A DNA stretch of 42,678 bases. It comes from an uncultured Saprospiraceae bacterium. GTDB lineage: Bacteria; Bacteroidota; Bacteroidia; Chitinophagales; Saprospiraceae. Positions 8,497 through 17,645 of this stretch are shown here, one piece after another. Made by a program: the position numbers and the translations under genes. The stretch lies in contig CAMZKG010000014.1 of assembly GCA_947311105.1 (NCBI GenBank), positions 1 through 42,678 of the forward strand, in the 5' to 3' direction. Within the stretch, counting starts at the first letter, position 1. Each line of letters opens with the position of its first letter. The notes beneath the pieces were generated by a model. That model did not search any database. It was not told where the DNA came from and was given only the letters and a program-made list of their open reading frames with translations.

Positions 8497-9319
8497 ACCA
8501 TGCCCGCACCCATGGCTTCCATTTGGAAGGCGCTAAAATGTGGTGCTCCTTTTCTTTGTTTTCCTTTCGGAAAAATAAAATACCGAAATGGTACATATCT
8601 ACAGACACCGTCACTTGCGGGTCATTTTTTAATTGATTCCAAGCGGCAGTCATGCCTTCCGACCAATAAATATCGTCCAAAATAATCACTGATTTTTCCG
8701 AAAGGAAAGGGCGTATCTGCTCAAAATATGCTAGGGTCGGCTCCTGCCGATGATTGCCATCCATAAAAACAAAATCAACTTGCCCCATTTTCTTTAAAGT
8801 AGGCTGCAAAGTGTCTTCAAATTTTCCGATTTCGATAGAGATATTTTTGGCATAAGGAAAAATAGAAAAATTCTTTCGAGCAATATTGGCTGAATCTGGA
8901 TTACCTTCAAGAGTAACCAACTGCGCATTCAAAGCGGCCGACTGCATGTATAAAGCACTGAGTCCCAGCGAAGTACCTATTTCAAGTATATTTTGGGGCT
9001 TCAAAAAATTGATCAGCCGAAACATCCACTGCGCTTTCAACGGGGAGATAAGGGAAGTACGCGCAACATCTTTGATTTTCCGAGTATTTTTTTTGCCAAG
9101 ATTGCGACTCCCTGCGCCAAAGTCCACAAATTCCATCTGCGTTTCCACCTGAAGCATTTTTTTCCGCAAGGCTTCTAACTCATCAAAAGCATAATAATGG
9201 CGGTCATCTTCCAACACTTGTTGAGTCAACTCATACAAGAAAGGGGAATGCGTATTGTACACGGTACGTGCTTTCGCAAAATAAGAAACAAATTGCCTTG
9301 CGGCGAAAATATTTGCCAT
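8495..9319 (-). CDS. Class I SAM-dependent methyltransferase (O-methyltransferase-like)
   Basis: A 274-residue soluble protein. The SAM-binding motif I is ILEIGTSLGLSALYMQ (about 111-126), followed by the acidic motif LVTLEGN and by VDFVFMDGNHRQEP and SVIILDDIYWSEGM, the order seen in caffeoyl-CoA/catechol-type O-methyltransferases and related Rossmann-fold enzymes. It should transfer a methyl group from S-adenosylmethionine; the substrate cannot be read from the sequence. The last residues (KWKPWVRAW) are encoded by intergenic repeat DNA, so the C-terminus may have been extended by the repeat. The VWA gene downstream is on the same strand, but the repeat cluster between them makes co-function doubtful. 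Confidence 0.85.
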   Translation of the reverse strand: MANIFAARQFVSYFAKARTVYNTHSPFLYELTQQVLEDDRHYYAFDELEALRKKMLQVETQMEFVDFGAGSRNLGKKNTRKIKDVARTSLISPLKAQWMFRLINFLKPQNILEIGTSLGLSALYMQSAALNAQLVTLEGNPDSANIARKNFSIFPYAKNISIEIGKFEDTLQPTLKKMGQVDFVFMDGNHRQEPTLAYFEQIRPFLSEKSVIILDDIYWSEGMTAAWNQLKNDPQVTVSVDMYHFGILFFRKENKEKEHHILAPSKWKPWVRAW

Positions 9320-9510
9320 GTAGGCAAAGGTAGAAAAATAATTGCTGGAAAAATATATTTTTTACACTTTCGCTGGAGAAATCGGCCAAATATTGACAGG
9401 CAATAAGTAGCGAACGATATTTGACTCCTATCAGAATTGATGCCCTAAAGCCCCTAAAGCCCTGGCTTTTAGCTAACCCAACTAAAAAAGAATAGTTTTG
9501 GGGAATAAAC

Positions 9511-9542
9511 TTGGTTTTTTCCTAAAAAAAACTTTACCTTTG
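9511..9542 (+). promoter_or_regulatory. Promoter of the CAT-anticodon tRNA
   Basis: A TTG box (9511-9513) and TACCTTTG (9535-9542) are separated by 21 nt, fitting the Bacteroidota primary sigma factor pattern. The tRNA begins 26 bp downstream. Confidence 0.75.
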
Positions 9543-9567
9543 CATCCGCTTAACAGTAAATAAGTAT

Positions 9568-9641
9568 GGCGTGGTAGCTCAGCTGGTTAGAGCGCAGGAT
9601 TCATAATCCTGAGGTCGAGAGTTCAAGTCTCTCTCACGCTA
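9568..9641 (+). tRNA. tRNA with CAT anticodon (Met, or Ile2)
   Basis: Cloverleaf read by eye: acceptor GGCGTGG with TCACGCT plus discriminator A, D-arm GCTC/GAGC, anticodon stem CAGGA/TCCTG with loop TTCATAA, and T-arm GAGAG-TTCAAGT-CTCTC. The anticodon is CAT. The paired first position (G1:U72) argues against the initiator tRNA. Elongator Met and lysidine-modified Ile2 cannot be separated with certainty by eye. The 3' CCA is not encoded. Confidence 0.92.
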
Positions 9642-9713
9642 CTTTTTTTTTATTTCCGTTAGCCTCCTACAAAGCCTATAATCTTTGGCTTTCTATAAGC
9701 ACATACATTTCTT

Positions 9714-10020
9714 ATTCAGTATGTGCGGATCTTGATTAACTTTCTTGAATTTCTTTCCGACGGGCTAAAGCCCATCGTACTACCGCTCCTCCTGCATGTA
9801 TTGATTATTGCTAAAGCCCATTGTACTGCGACGGGCTAAAGCCCATCGTACTACCGCTCCTCCTGCATGTATTGATTATTGCTAAAGCCCATTGTACTGC
9901 GACGGGCTAAAGCCCATCGTACTGCCGCTCCTCCTGCATATATTGATTATTATTCAGTAAGTGAGCGCCCCCCTTGGTTAACTTTCTTGAGTTTCTTTTC
10001 GACGGGCTAAAGCCCATCGT
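9714..10020. repeat. 71-bp tandem repeats carrying a GGGCT-AA-AGCCC hairpin
   Basis: Units begin at 9759, 9830 and 9901, a period of 71 bp, each starting 'gacgggctaaagcccatcgt' with a second half containing 'gctaaagcccattgtactgc'. The third unit is interrupted near 9950, and a further partial unit starts at 10001. The stretch 'attcagta..gtg' to 'ttaactttcttga' before unit 1 (from 9714) is repeated before the last unit (from 9952), so a larger duplication is layered on the tandem array. No coding potential; the hairpins resemble REP-like elements. Confidence 0.85.
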
Positions 10021-10036
10021 ACTGGTGCCATATCAA

Positions 10037-10068
10037 AAAGACCCAACACATTGCTGTGTTGGGTCTTT
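10037..10068 (-). terminator. Intrinsic terminator after the DUF2853 gene
   Basis: A perfect 14-bp stem (AAAGACCCAACACA and its complement) around a 4-nt loop, with a short T run on the minus-strand side. It lies 20 bp beyond the DUF2853 stop codon. Confidence 0.85.
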
Positions 10069-10088
10069 AATTCTAAATATCAGAAAGT

Positions 10089-10430
10089 TTAAGCGTAGAA
10101 TTTTTCTTGCTTTAACTTAATCACGAGCATGTAATAAAACATTGCTCTAAATTTCTTTCTGTTTGAACTTCCCATTTCGGCACAAACTTCTTTGATAGCT
10201 TCATCCAACTTAGCGCTATCTTCTAGGCCTAATTTTTTCAATAAAAAGTTAGCTTTTACTCTATCCAATTCACTTTTGTCAGAACAAGATACTTTAGAAG
10301 CATCTTCTTTGTAAATAGATGGCCCCAGACCTTTAGTTACTTTTCTAAGTAAATCTGCGTCAAACTTCATTTTAATTGTGTTCTTAAATTCACTGGCGTA
10401 AATCTCCAGTTTTTCATCAAACTTGCTCAT
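10089..10430 (-). CDS. DUF2853 family protein
   Basis: 113 residues from the ATG at 10430 (MSKFDEKLEIYASEFK). The ORF-track start at 10508 adds a hydrophobic stretch ending NNCT that could pass for a lipoprotein signal, but the family normally begins at MSKFDEK. Characteristic stretches are LLRKVTKGLGPSIYKEDASK, VSCSDKSELDRVK and IKEVCAEMGSSNRKKFRAMF. DUF2853 members are small, helical, cytoplasmic proteins common in Bacteroidota with no established function. It is transcribed alone, with its own terminator downstream and another separating it from the adhesin operon upstream. Confidence 0.85.
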   Translation of the reverse strand: MSKFDEKLEIYASEFKNTIKMKFDADLLRKVTKGLGPSIYKEDASKVSCSDKSELDRVKANFLLKKLGLEDSAKLDEAIKEVCAEMGSSNRKKFRAMFYYMLVIKLKQEKFYA

Positions 10431-10540
10431 AGTGCAATTATTTTGTGTTATTAAAAATATTATCAATAGCAAAGATATAATAAATCTTTGATATCGCCCT
10501 ATTTTCACCTAATTATTTGATACAGAAGAGATTAAAACAA

Positions 10541-10573
10541 AAAAAACTGGAATGCGAAGCATTCCAGTTTTTT
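10541..10573 (-). terminator. Terminator of the sprF-ompA-adhesin operon
   Basis: A perfect 15-bp stem (AAAAAACTGGAATGC and complement) with a 3-nt loop. It begins 16 bp past the adhesin stop. Runs of A and T on both sides would let it work in both directions. Confidence 0.9.
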
Positions 10574-10589
10574 CAATAGAGCACTATTT

Positions 10590-13500
10590 TTATTTAAGGA
10601 CAGTGATATTTCCTTTCTTGAAGTACTTTTCACCATTGTCACATTTTACACGCAAGTAGAATCCATACACATCAGGGACTACCGGCTCACCATTAAAAGT
10701 ACCATCCCAACCCACACTTTGGTTACGAGTATCAAATACTTGTTGTCCCCATCTATTAAAGATTGACAAGTGTATTTCGCTTAGATTCAAACCCCGAAGG
10801 AACAACACTTCATTTTGGCCGTCACCGTTAGGAGAGAAAGCATTAGGGAGATAGATATATGGCTCTCCGCATTCTGTTTCTTTTACTTCAATTGTAATGG
10901 ACCTTTCTGTTGAACAACCATTCGTATCCGTCACGACAACGGTATAAGTTGTAGTTTCTTTCGGACTAGCGACAGGATTAGCTACATTAACATTATCCAA
11001 AGAGCCATCATCGGGTGTCCATTGGTAGCTAACAAAACCGCCTGTAGCTTCCAGCTCGGTAGTTTGGCTACGATAAATTGGATTTTCCGTAGCAGAAACA
11101 TCCACCGAAATATCTATGACATCTACCTGTGCGGTATCCGTTGCGGAACAACCATCAGCATTGGTTACCACTGCAATATAAGTCCCAGAATTAGTAGGAT
11201 TGACCACCAAAGGACTTCCTGTACCAACTAGATTATTGTCCAAAAACCACTTCACATCTTCACCAGCTTGCACCGCATCAATCTCTAAAGAAGCATCTTC
11301 CCCCATACAAAGCGTAAAATCATTTTGGGTGATAGCCATCGCGACAGGATTTACGACAACTTCAACGGTGTCTATCTTTTGGCAACCTTCTGCATTTGTG
11401 GAAACAGCATAATAGGTACCAGGATTCACCATCATTGCCACATCCATGCCTATCGGAGTAGTCAAAGATGGATCGTCATACCAATTCAAATCATCACCTG
11501 TATACGTCGCGTTAATTTGGACTAGAGCTTGATTATCACACACGGTGGTATCTCCTGCTGCATTTACGGCAATTGGGGCTACAACCACAGTCACTTCTTT
11601 TGTAACCATACAAGAGTCTGGCCCATTGACATTGACAATATCAACCGTATAAATAGTCGTTGTGTCTGGACTAGCCAAAGGATTCGTACTAGAAGCGTCG
11701 TCTAGCCCAACAGCAGGCGACCAAGTATATTGATAAGTTGTATTTCCGCCAGGATTCAAGCTTACGCCTTCTTGCCCACAAATCAAAAGAGAATCCGGAA
11801 TATTAACATTGTTAATTGCATCAAAAGCGACTGTTTTTTCTAGCGAAAGCGAACAACCATCAGGAAACTCAATGGTCAATTTAGCCAAAAAATCAGCACT
11901 ATTCACAACGCCAGCGGGTATTGTAGGGCTTTGAGTCTTATATTCTGTAGGAAACTCCCATGTCCAATCCGTAATAGCCTGCGGTGCAGTTGATAAATCA
12001 ACGAACTGAATACTATCAATACAACCAATGTAGGTAAAATCAAAATCGACCTTTGCTTCTTGCCCAACAACTACTTCGAAAGGAATTGAGTTGGCGCATG
12101 TCGTGTCATTCGGTACTAACATCACATTATAGGTACCCATGCCTAATGCATCGAAATCAAAATCGGTGTTTGAATTTGTGCTAGTTGAGCCATCAGGGAA
12201 CAACCAGTAAAAATCACTTGAATTTGCATTACTATTTTCTAGGTCCAACACAAATCCATTACATTGCTTGTAAGAGAGTAGATTTTGATCAATAGTAAAA
12301 GCAGCAGGATCTGTCACTCCCAAATCAACCGTTTGAGTTACAACACAGCCCGAAGCATTAGTCATTTGTACTTCTAGGGTATGGTTGCCTGTTAAGTTGG
12401 TATTCAAAACAGGACTAGCCGTATTGGCTCCAGACTGAATCATATTAGCAGGTGTCCAAACATAGTCAATGGCACTACCATTATTATTCTGGACATTAAT
12501 TTGTAGCGCATCACCCATACAAGCTGTTTGAGCGCTAGGCACTGCCACATCAATCACATCAAAGTCCACAGGCTTGGTAACGGATGCAGCGCACCCATTG
12601 GCAAAACTAACATTCAAGGTAACTGACCCTGGATTTGACGCAAACTGTGCAGTTTGCTGTTGTTGATTGCCAGAAAAGCTCCAATCATAGGTAGCATTTG
12701 GATCATTGGGATAAGCTGTAAAGGCTACATCCAAGACATTATTATTACATCCCATCAAAGCAAAGTCAAAATCAGCTGACATGGAGTTCTCGCCTACTGT
12801 TGCTGTATAGGTAGCTGAACATCCAGCCGCATCTGTAGCCGTAACAGAGTAAGTACCAGGCTCTAAATTATTTAAATCTTCTGTATGTGGGTCAACAAAG
12901 CCCGCAGGCCCTGTCCAGTTATAAGTCACTGGCCCAACTACCGTACTCGGCATCAAATCAATACTACCGCCAGTACCATTACAGTCTTTATCGACGACAT
13001 TAGCATTCAAGTCAAACCCTGGCCCTACAGTTACCCAATTATCATGTGGGCAATGATTCGCATTCATGACACACAGATACATCGTACCTGGCTCCGTAAA
13101 AGTATAAAAAGAATCCGTTGACATTAGTTGCCCATTAAGTATCCACATATACATATAAGGCTCCACTCCACCAGTAGCAAAAGCAGTAGCCGTCGCTGGG
13201 ACACCACACTCCGGATCTTTTACAATGGTTACTTGCGTGGCTGGCGGATTAGCAATCGTCCCAGATGCCACAGAAGTACATCCTGCTCCATCAATTACGG
13301 TAACGGAATAGTCGCCAGCACTCAAACCAGAAATATACACATCCGTTGAGCCCGTATTCCACAAGAACGAATATGGCGCTTGACCTCCAGTTGCAGTGAC
13401 CACCCCAACTCCATCATTATAGCCGTTACAAGTAATATCACTCAATTCGATATTAGCTTGTAATGGGTTATTCACCGGAGCCGCCGCCACACTATTACAA

Positions 13501-13991
13501 CCAAAAACATCCGTAATCGTAACAGCCAAATGGGACACATTAGGATTTTGGATAGTAGAAGTTGTCTCACCTGTATTCCACAGATAAGAATAAGCAGGAG
13601 TACCACCTTGCCCCACTGCCGCATACGTGTCACTTGTACATGGATCGCCCAACAATTGGACACCAGCAGTAATTGCATCAGGCTGCAGGAGGGTAAAAGA
13701 CTTAACAGCCGTTAGCCCATTAGCATCGGTAACAGTTAGAGAATAATCTCCACCCGACAGACTCCAAGCCATCTGACCACCAGCCGTAGCCACACTCCAT
13801 TGGTAAGAATATGGTTCTTGCCCTCCTGTGGCCAAAGCCGTAGCACTACCATTAGTATAGCCATTACAGGTAGGTTTCTGTAAGTCTAAATTTATTTGAA
13901 TTTGGGCGGATAATTTTACTCCCATTGAAGTTAGAGCTAGTACGAATACCAAGCTCCAAAACTTATTTGGAAAAGATGTAAAATTGTTCAT
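10590..13991 (-). CDS. T9SS type B sorted adhesin with SprB repeats
   Basis: 1133 residues. A signal peptide (FWSLVFVLALTSMGVKLSAQ) leads into SprB-type repeats in roughly residues 30-260 (PTCNGYTNGSATALATGGQEP, YSYLWNTGETTS, LSAGDYSVTVIDGAGC) and again near 335-400. The middle has PKD/Ig-like modules (YDWSFSGN, WTWEFPTEY, YTWSPAVGLDDASSTNPLASPDTTTIYTV-like pattern). The last 90 or so residues are a gliding-motility-type C-terminal domain (YLPNAFSPNGDGQNE, SIFNRWGQQVFDT, GWDGTFNGEPVVPDVYGFYL), the type B signal for export by the type IX system. It is the last gene of an operon with a PorP/SprF protein and a PorE-like protein, 18 bp after the latter. Probable role: surface adhesin, exported and attached with the help of its operon partners. 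Confidence 0.9.
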   Translation of the reverse strand: MNNFTSFPNKFWSLVFVLALTSMGVKLSAQIQINLDLQKPTCNGYTNGSATALATGGQEPYSYQWSVATAGGQMAWSLSGGDYSLTVTDANGLTAVKSFTLLQPDAITAGVQLLGDPCTSDTYAAVGQGGTPAYSYLWNTGETTSTIQNPNVSHLAVTITDVFGCNSVAAAPVNNPLQANIELSDITCNGYNDGVGVVTATGGQAPYSFLWNTGSTDVYISGLSAGDYSVTVIDGAGCTSVASGTIANPPATQVTIVKDPECGVPATATAFATGGVEPYMYMWILNGQLMSTDSFYTFTEPGTMYLCVMNANHCPHDNWVTVGPGFDLNANVVDKDCNGTGGSIDLMPSTVVGPVTYNWTGPAGFVDPHTEDLNNLEPGTYSVTATDAAGCSATYTATVGENSMSADFDFALMGCNNNVLDVAFTAYPNDPNATYDWSFSGNQQQQTAQFASNPGSVTLNVSFANGCAASVTKPVDFDVIDVAVPSAQTACMGDALQINVQNNNGSAIDYVWTPANMIQSGANTASPVLNTNLTGNHTLEVQMTNASGCVVTQTVDLGVTDPAAFTIDQNLLSYKQCNGFVLDLENSNANSSDFYWLFPDGSTSTNSNTDFDFDALGMGTYNVMLVPNDTTCANSIPFEVVVGQEAKVDFDFTYIGCIDSIQFVDLSTAPQAITDWTWEFPTEYKTQSPTIPAGVVNSADFLAKLTIEFPDGCSLSLEKTVAFDAINNVNIPDSLLICGQEGVSLNPGGNTTYQYTWSPAVGLDDASSTNPLASPDTTTIYTVDIVNVNGPDSCMVTKEVTVVVAPIAVNAAGDTTVCDNQALVQINATYTGDDLNWYDDPSLTTPIGMDVAMMVNPGTYYAVSTNAEGCQKIDTVEVVVNPVAMAITQNDFTLCMGEDASLEIDAVQAGEDVKWFLDNNLVGTGSPLVVNPTNSGTYIAVVTNADGCSATDTAQVDVIDISVDVSATENPIYRSQTTELEATGGFVSYQWTPDDGSLDNVNVANPVASPKETTTYTVVVTDTNGCSTERSITIEVKETECGEPYIYLPNAFSPNGDGQNEVLFLRGLNLSEIHLSIFNRWGQQVFDTRNQSVGWDGTFNGEPVVPDVYGFYLRVKCDNGEKYFKKGNITVLK

Positions 13992-14009
13992 AATACTTTG
14001 TGTTTTAGT

Positions 14010-16427
14010 TTAAAGTGTCTTATTTGGGGAAGACTTTAACTGTAATATCTCAACCCGACGCTCTCTAGCAGCTTTCGGATTATAAACTGATGCTTGTCTG
14101 TCTTTAGAAGAATCACTCACATCTCTAGCCGCCTTGGACTCTCCAAAAGGCTTTATGACGACCTTGATTCTTCCATTGTCAAAATAGGGTCTTAAATATC
14201 CGTTATCTAGTTCTTTCAAAAAACGCTCAACGTTATCAATACGTCGTTTGGTTAAACTTATATTGTATTCTTCAGTGGCTAGAGGACTAGCAAAGCCTTT
14301 GATAATGATATTCACATCTTTGTTTCTTGCCATGTACTTTTTCAAACGCTTCGCAAAACGCTGCAAACTCTCATAGCCACGTGTTACTTCTTGGTCAAAA
14401 AATCTTTTTACTTCTTCTTTAGCAGCATCTGCTTTATCAGCTGTAAAGCCTTTAGCATATTCGCGCATATACATATCCTTCAGCCCCATATACCTTTGGT
14501 AAGAATACTCATAACTTGATGTAGCCACTTCCCTAGTAGTTCTAGGGTTAGGCTCATCATTATGAAAATACACAGGTAACGTGGCATATATTCCTTCGTC
14601 CTTTTCTAAATAAAGCTTCTTAGTAATTGTTTTACTTTCAAGGGGCAGGTCTTTGGTAGTAAAACGCACGGTATCCGTAGAAAAGTCTTCCCGATAAGCA
14701 ATCAACATATAGTCTTTCCCAAAATCTATGGCGAAAGGAAATTTATTGCTCATGTCATTAACTTGCTGCTCCTGGCTATTATCACTCAAATCAATCAGGC
14801 GCACGCCAGCTTTTGGCAAAGGAGTGACAGTGATTTTGTCAAAAGTAAGCGCTATTAATTCTAACTTAGGCTCTAGCAATAAATCTTTCTCTATCACATC
14901 TGAGTTTTCTGCATTCATGGTAGAAACAAGGAGCGTATCACCTAGATAACCATCACGCAAACCAATTACTTTATACTCTTTGCCAAGCTCTAAAGGAAAA
15001 AAGTACCGATTGCCATCTGCTTGCAGGGCGATGGTATCCGTTGTACCATCAGTCAAATTAATCAATTGAACCTGCACCCCATTCAGTACTTCCTTATTTA
15101 ATTTATTGAGTGTATTAACGATCAAGCGGACACTAACAGGAATGTCCAATTCATAGATGTCATTACAACAAGTCCCCGTTTCTTCATCAAACAATGTAGA
15201 ACTTGGGCGGTTAGAAGCAATCCAAGCTTTACGACCATCTTCAGAAAGCTGATAGTACGTATCATTATAACTAGAATTAGTTGGTTTCTTCATGTTTTCG
15301 GCTGGCTTCCAGTTGTCACCATCTTTTTCCATTTTGAAGATATCAAACAAACCATACCCAGACTGCCCATCCGAGCTATAAAACAATGTTTTGGTAGCAG
15401 GATGGTAAAAAGGCGTCACTTCATTCCAAGGCGTATTAGCTTGCGCAATATTTTCTGGCGTTTCGAAGGTATTTTTATCGGTCATGATTGCCCGCCAAAT
15501 ATCCATCTTACCTTTTCCGCCAGGTCTATTAGATGCGAAGTACAATACCGTTTTTCCATCTTCTTGGGCGACAGAAGGCTGTGTGGTGTTAGCTTCGGGT
15601 ACATTTATTTGTTCTGGCAGCTTTTGAGCTGCCCCCCAACTTTCATCGGACTGTTTTTCCGTAAGGTAAATTTGACAATTTATTTGTCCTTCTTTATCAT
15701 ACTCACAAATGGTAAAATAACCTATTGACTTATCTTCATTAAAGGTTAGATTACCTATGTGCTTATCAGCAGCTAAATTAAACGGGGCTTCAAGTTTTAT
15801 GCCTTCTTCGTCATCAACAGCCACCATCAATTTACTAAAATATCGCTTCGGTCTTGCCTTATCCTTCTCATTCAAAAACCTTAAAGTAGAATAATACAAC
15901 TTGTCCCCATCTCTAGCATATCCAAAATCCGAAGCAGACGAATTAATCTTATCGCCAAGATTAGTGACTTTAATTTTCTCTTCAAATTTTGGGTTAGCTT
16001 TAGCCCAATCCGTGTGCGAAAGATACAACTCTGCAATTGAATATAGCGAATCAGCAGGTGTTCTGTGCGTTATCCACTGTCCATAATGCGCTTCAGCTTC
16101 GTCATATTTTCCTTGGCTATTCTCTGTATAACCGAGCCAAAACAAGGACTCCGTTTGGTGAGTGCTATCAAGAGTGGTAGCCATCTCATAATACTCTTCT
16201 GCTATCGCAAAAGCCGTAAATTTTCTAGCAGCATCTGCTGCGCCCACAATGTTAGACAATTTTGTACTATCGGTAGCGATCGCCTTTTGATAGTTGCGCA
16301 TTGCACCAAAATAGTCATTTTTCTTCAGGTACTTTACTGCTGTTTTCTCGTAAGAGCGCCTTGTTTGTCCAAAAGCCAAAGCAGGCAATAAAAGCAGAAG
16401 TATTAAGCTTGTAATCGATTGTTTCAT
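14010..16427 (-). CDS. OmpA-family protein with TPR, PD40 and CRD domains (PorE-like)
   Basis: 805 residues from ATG 16427 (MKQSITSLILLLLLPALAFGQ), which places the signal peptide at the N-terminus; the ORF-track start at 16472 overlaps the previous gene. Order of domains: TPR-like helices (about 20-135; YLKKNDYFGAMRNYQKAI), a PD40/WD40-type propeller (about 185-410; GYFTICEYD, VLYFASNRPGGKGKMDIW, TLFYSSDGQSGYGLFDIFKM, AWIASNRPS), a regulatory-like beta region with three related segments (about 440-610), and an OmpA C-terminal peptidoglycan-binding domain (about 680-800; INIIIKGFASPLA-like, NISLTKRRIDNVERFLKEL). This is the domain order described for PorE, which links the type IX system to peptidoglycan. 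It sits between sprF-like and adhesin genes in a tight operon, so it probably anchors that export module. Confidence 0.85.
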   Translation of the reverse strand: MKQSITSLILLLLLPALAFGQTRRSYEKTAVKYLKKNDYFGAMRNYQKAIATDSTKLSNIVGAADAARKFTAFAIAEEYYEMATTLDSTHQTESLFWLGYTENSQGKYDEAEAHYGQWITHRTPADSLYSIAELYLSHTDWAKANPKFEEKIKVTNLGDKINSSASDFGYARDGDKLYYSTLRFLNEKDKARPKRYFSKLMVAVDDEEGIKLEAPFNLAADKHIGNLTFNEDKSIGYFTICEYDKEGQINCQIYLTEKQSDESWGAAQKLPEQINVPEANTTQPSVAQEDGKTVLYFASNRPGGKGKMDIWRAIMTDKNTFETPENIAQANTPWNEVTPFYHPATKTLFYSSDGQSGYGLFDIFKMEKDGDNWKPAENMKKPTNSSYNDTYYQLSEDGRKAWIASNRPSSTLFDEETGTCCNDIYELDIPVSVRLIVNTLNKLNKEVLNGVQVQLINLTDGTTDTIALQADGNRYFFPLELGKEYKVIGLRDGYLGDTLLVSTMNAENSDVIEKDLLLEPKLELIALTFDKITVTPLPKAGVRLIDLSDNSQEQQVNDMSNKFPFAIDFGKDYMLIAYREDFSTDTVRFTTKDLPLESKTITKKLYLEKDEGIYATLPVYFHNDEPNPRTTREVATSSYEYSYQRYMGLKDMYMREYAKGFTADKADAAKEEVKRFFDQEVTRGYESLQRFAKRLKKYMARNKDVNIIIKGFASPLATEEYNISLTKRRIDNVERFLKELDNGYLRPYFDNGRIKVVIKPFGESKAARDVSDSSKDRQASVYNPKAARERRVEILQLKSSPNKTL

Positions 16428-16453
16428 GTCAAAATTTATTTGCACAATAGGTT

Positions 16454-17470
16454 TTATAGGTAAGGTGGGCAAATTTTACTTTCTACTGGTTCGGGCTTCT
16501 TAATAACGTATATCACGGTGAACTCTGGTCCGCCATTATTGACAGATGCATTGGTAAAGGCGGAGACATTGGCATCATAGCTTAAGCCAAATTGCCATTG
16601 ATTGTACAGAACATAAAACGTAGGAATCAATGCGTCACCGAACCTTGCGGCAAAACCTGGCTCTAAAACCAAATGGTGACCTGGCTCATCACTCAAATGA
16701 ATTCGAGTCGAACCCGATAGCACCGTTTCTGCATGTGGAAATTGCATTTGTTGGTTTACGGCAAGTACTAAATCAAAGTTCTTTGACACCTTCGCAGCAC
16801 CATGTGCATACAAGGAAATACGACCGTACAAATCCACCTTCTCTAATCCTTCAAAACTAGAATTAGGCTTATTGATGTTATAATAGGCGCCACCAAAGTT
16901 AAGTCTAGTACGATTAGACTTAGACATATTATAGTTTAAGCCTGCGGTAAAGTTGGGAAAAAACTTATTGGTTTTGGAGAAATTCTCATTATTGCTCAAG
17001 GTTGATTCGTACTTTACGCCATTCCATTTTCCATCAAATCTCAAATCATCCATCAAAAAAGCACGCTGTGTAATACCTGCCATTGCACCAAAAGTCAGAT
17101 ATTGATTTTCAAATAACCGGCGTGTATAACTTCCGACCAAACTAATACGTGTAGAACTCAATCGAGAATCTCCTGCTTGGTCATGATATAGGTGTATTCC
17201 AGCACCAAAAAAGCCATTAGCATCGTATCCGTCTCCAAGTTTCATATCAAATGCACCTGAAATGACTTGATAAGATACTGGTACGGATGTCCATTGACTT
17301 CGATAGGCTCCAGCATAACGCATTTGACCGTCAATCAAGCCCACTAAGGCTGGATTTAGGTTCATCTGAGCATTATAGTACTGTGAAAAGTGAATATCCT
17401 GCCCATTTAGATGTGGAACCACAAATAGGATATTAAATAGAAGGGCAAAAAGGAAAGTAGTTTTTCTCAC
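16454..17470 (-). CDS. PorP/SprF family T9SS outer-membrane protein
   Basis: 338 residues with a signal peptide ending in LNGQ. The mature start DIHFSQYYNAQMNLNPALVGL is the family signature. The remainder is a typical barrel with glycine-aromatic strands (YAGAYRSQWTSVPVSYQVISG, YLTFGAMAGITQRAF, FNLVLAVNQQMQFPHAET-like). Proteins of this family help a cognate type B C-terminal-domain substrate to be secreted or attached, as SprF does for SprB. It is the first gene of the operon; its stop is 26 bp before the PorE-like start, and a strong promoter lies about 145 bp upstream. Confidence 0.92.
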   Translation of the reverse strand: MRKTTFLFALLFNILFVVPHLNGQDIHFSQYYNAQMNLNPALVGLIDGQMRYAGAYRSQWTSVPVSYQVISGAFDMKLGDGYDANGFFGAGIHLYHDQAGDSRLSSTRISLVGSYTRRLFENQYLTFGAMAGITQRAFLMDDLRFDGKWNGVKYESTLSNNENFSKTNKFFPNFTAGLNYNMSKSNRTRLNFGGAYYNINKPNSSFEGLEKVDLYGRISLYAHGAAKVSKNFDLVLAVNQQMQFPHAETVLSGSTRIHLSDEPGHHLVLEPGFAARFGDALIPTFYVLYNQWQFGLSYDANVSAFTNASVNNGGPEFTVIYVIKKPEPVESKICPPYL

Positions 17471-17614
17471 GATACAATGGTATTTTGTGTTAAAAAATCA
17501 GTTTTGGGCGATTCTATACTATCCGAGTATCGACATATTTTTCCTGCGAAAAATGCATTCATAATGTTGAACATGTTCTGTGTAATTGGCATAAGGGAAA
17601 CCATCATAACACCA

Positions 17615-17645
17615 CAAAGGTAGTAGATTTTTAGTTATTGGGCAA
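17615..17645 (-). promoter_or_regulatory. Promoter of the sprF-ompA-adhesin operon
   Basis: On the minus strand, TTG (17645-17643) and TACCTTTG (17622-17615) are 20 nt apart, a full match to the Bacteroidota promoter pattern. The predicted leader to the sprF-like ATG is about 135-140 nt. Confidence 0.75.

Noticed and set aside
8308-8685. Plus-strand ORF of 125 residues over the palindromic cluster
   Set aside because: It runs antisense through the repeat and two minus-strand genes; its internal repetition reflects the DNA repeat.
9759-9949. 71-bp repeats as a CRISPR array
   Set aside because: There are no distinct spacers between constant repeats; the whole unit is repeated, and no cas genes are present.
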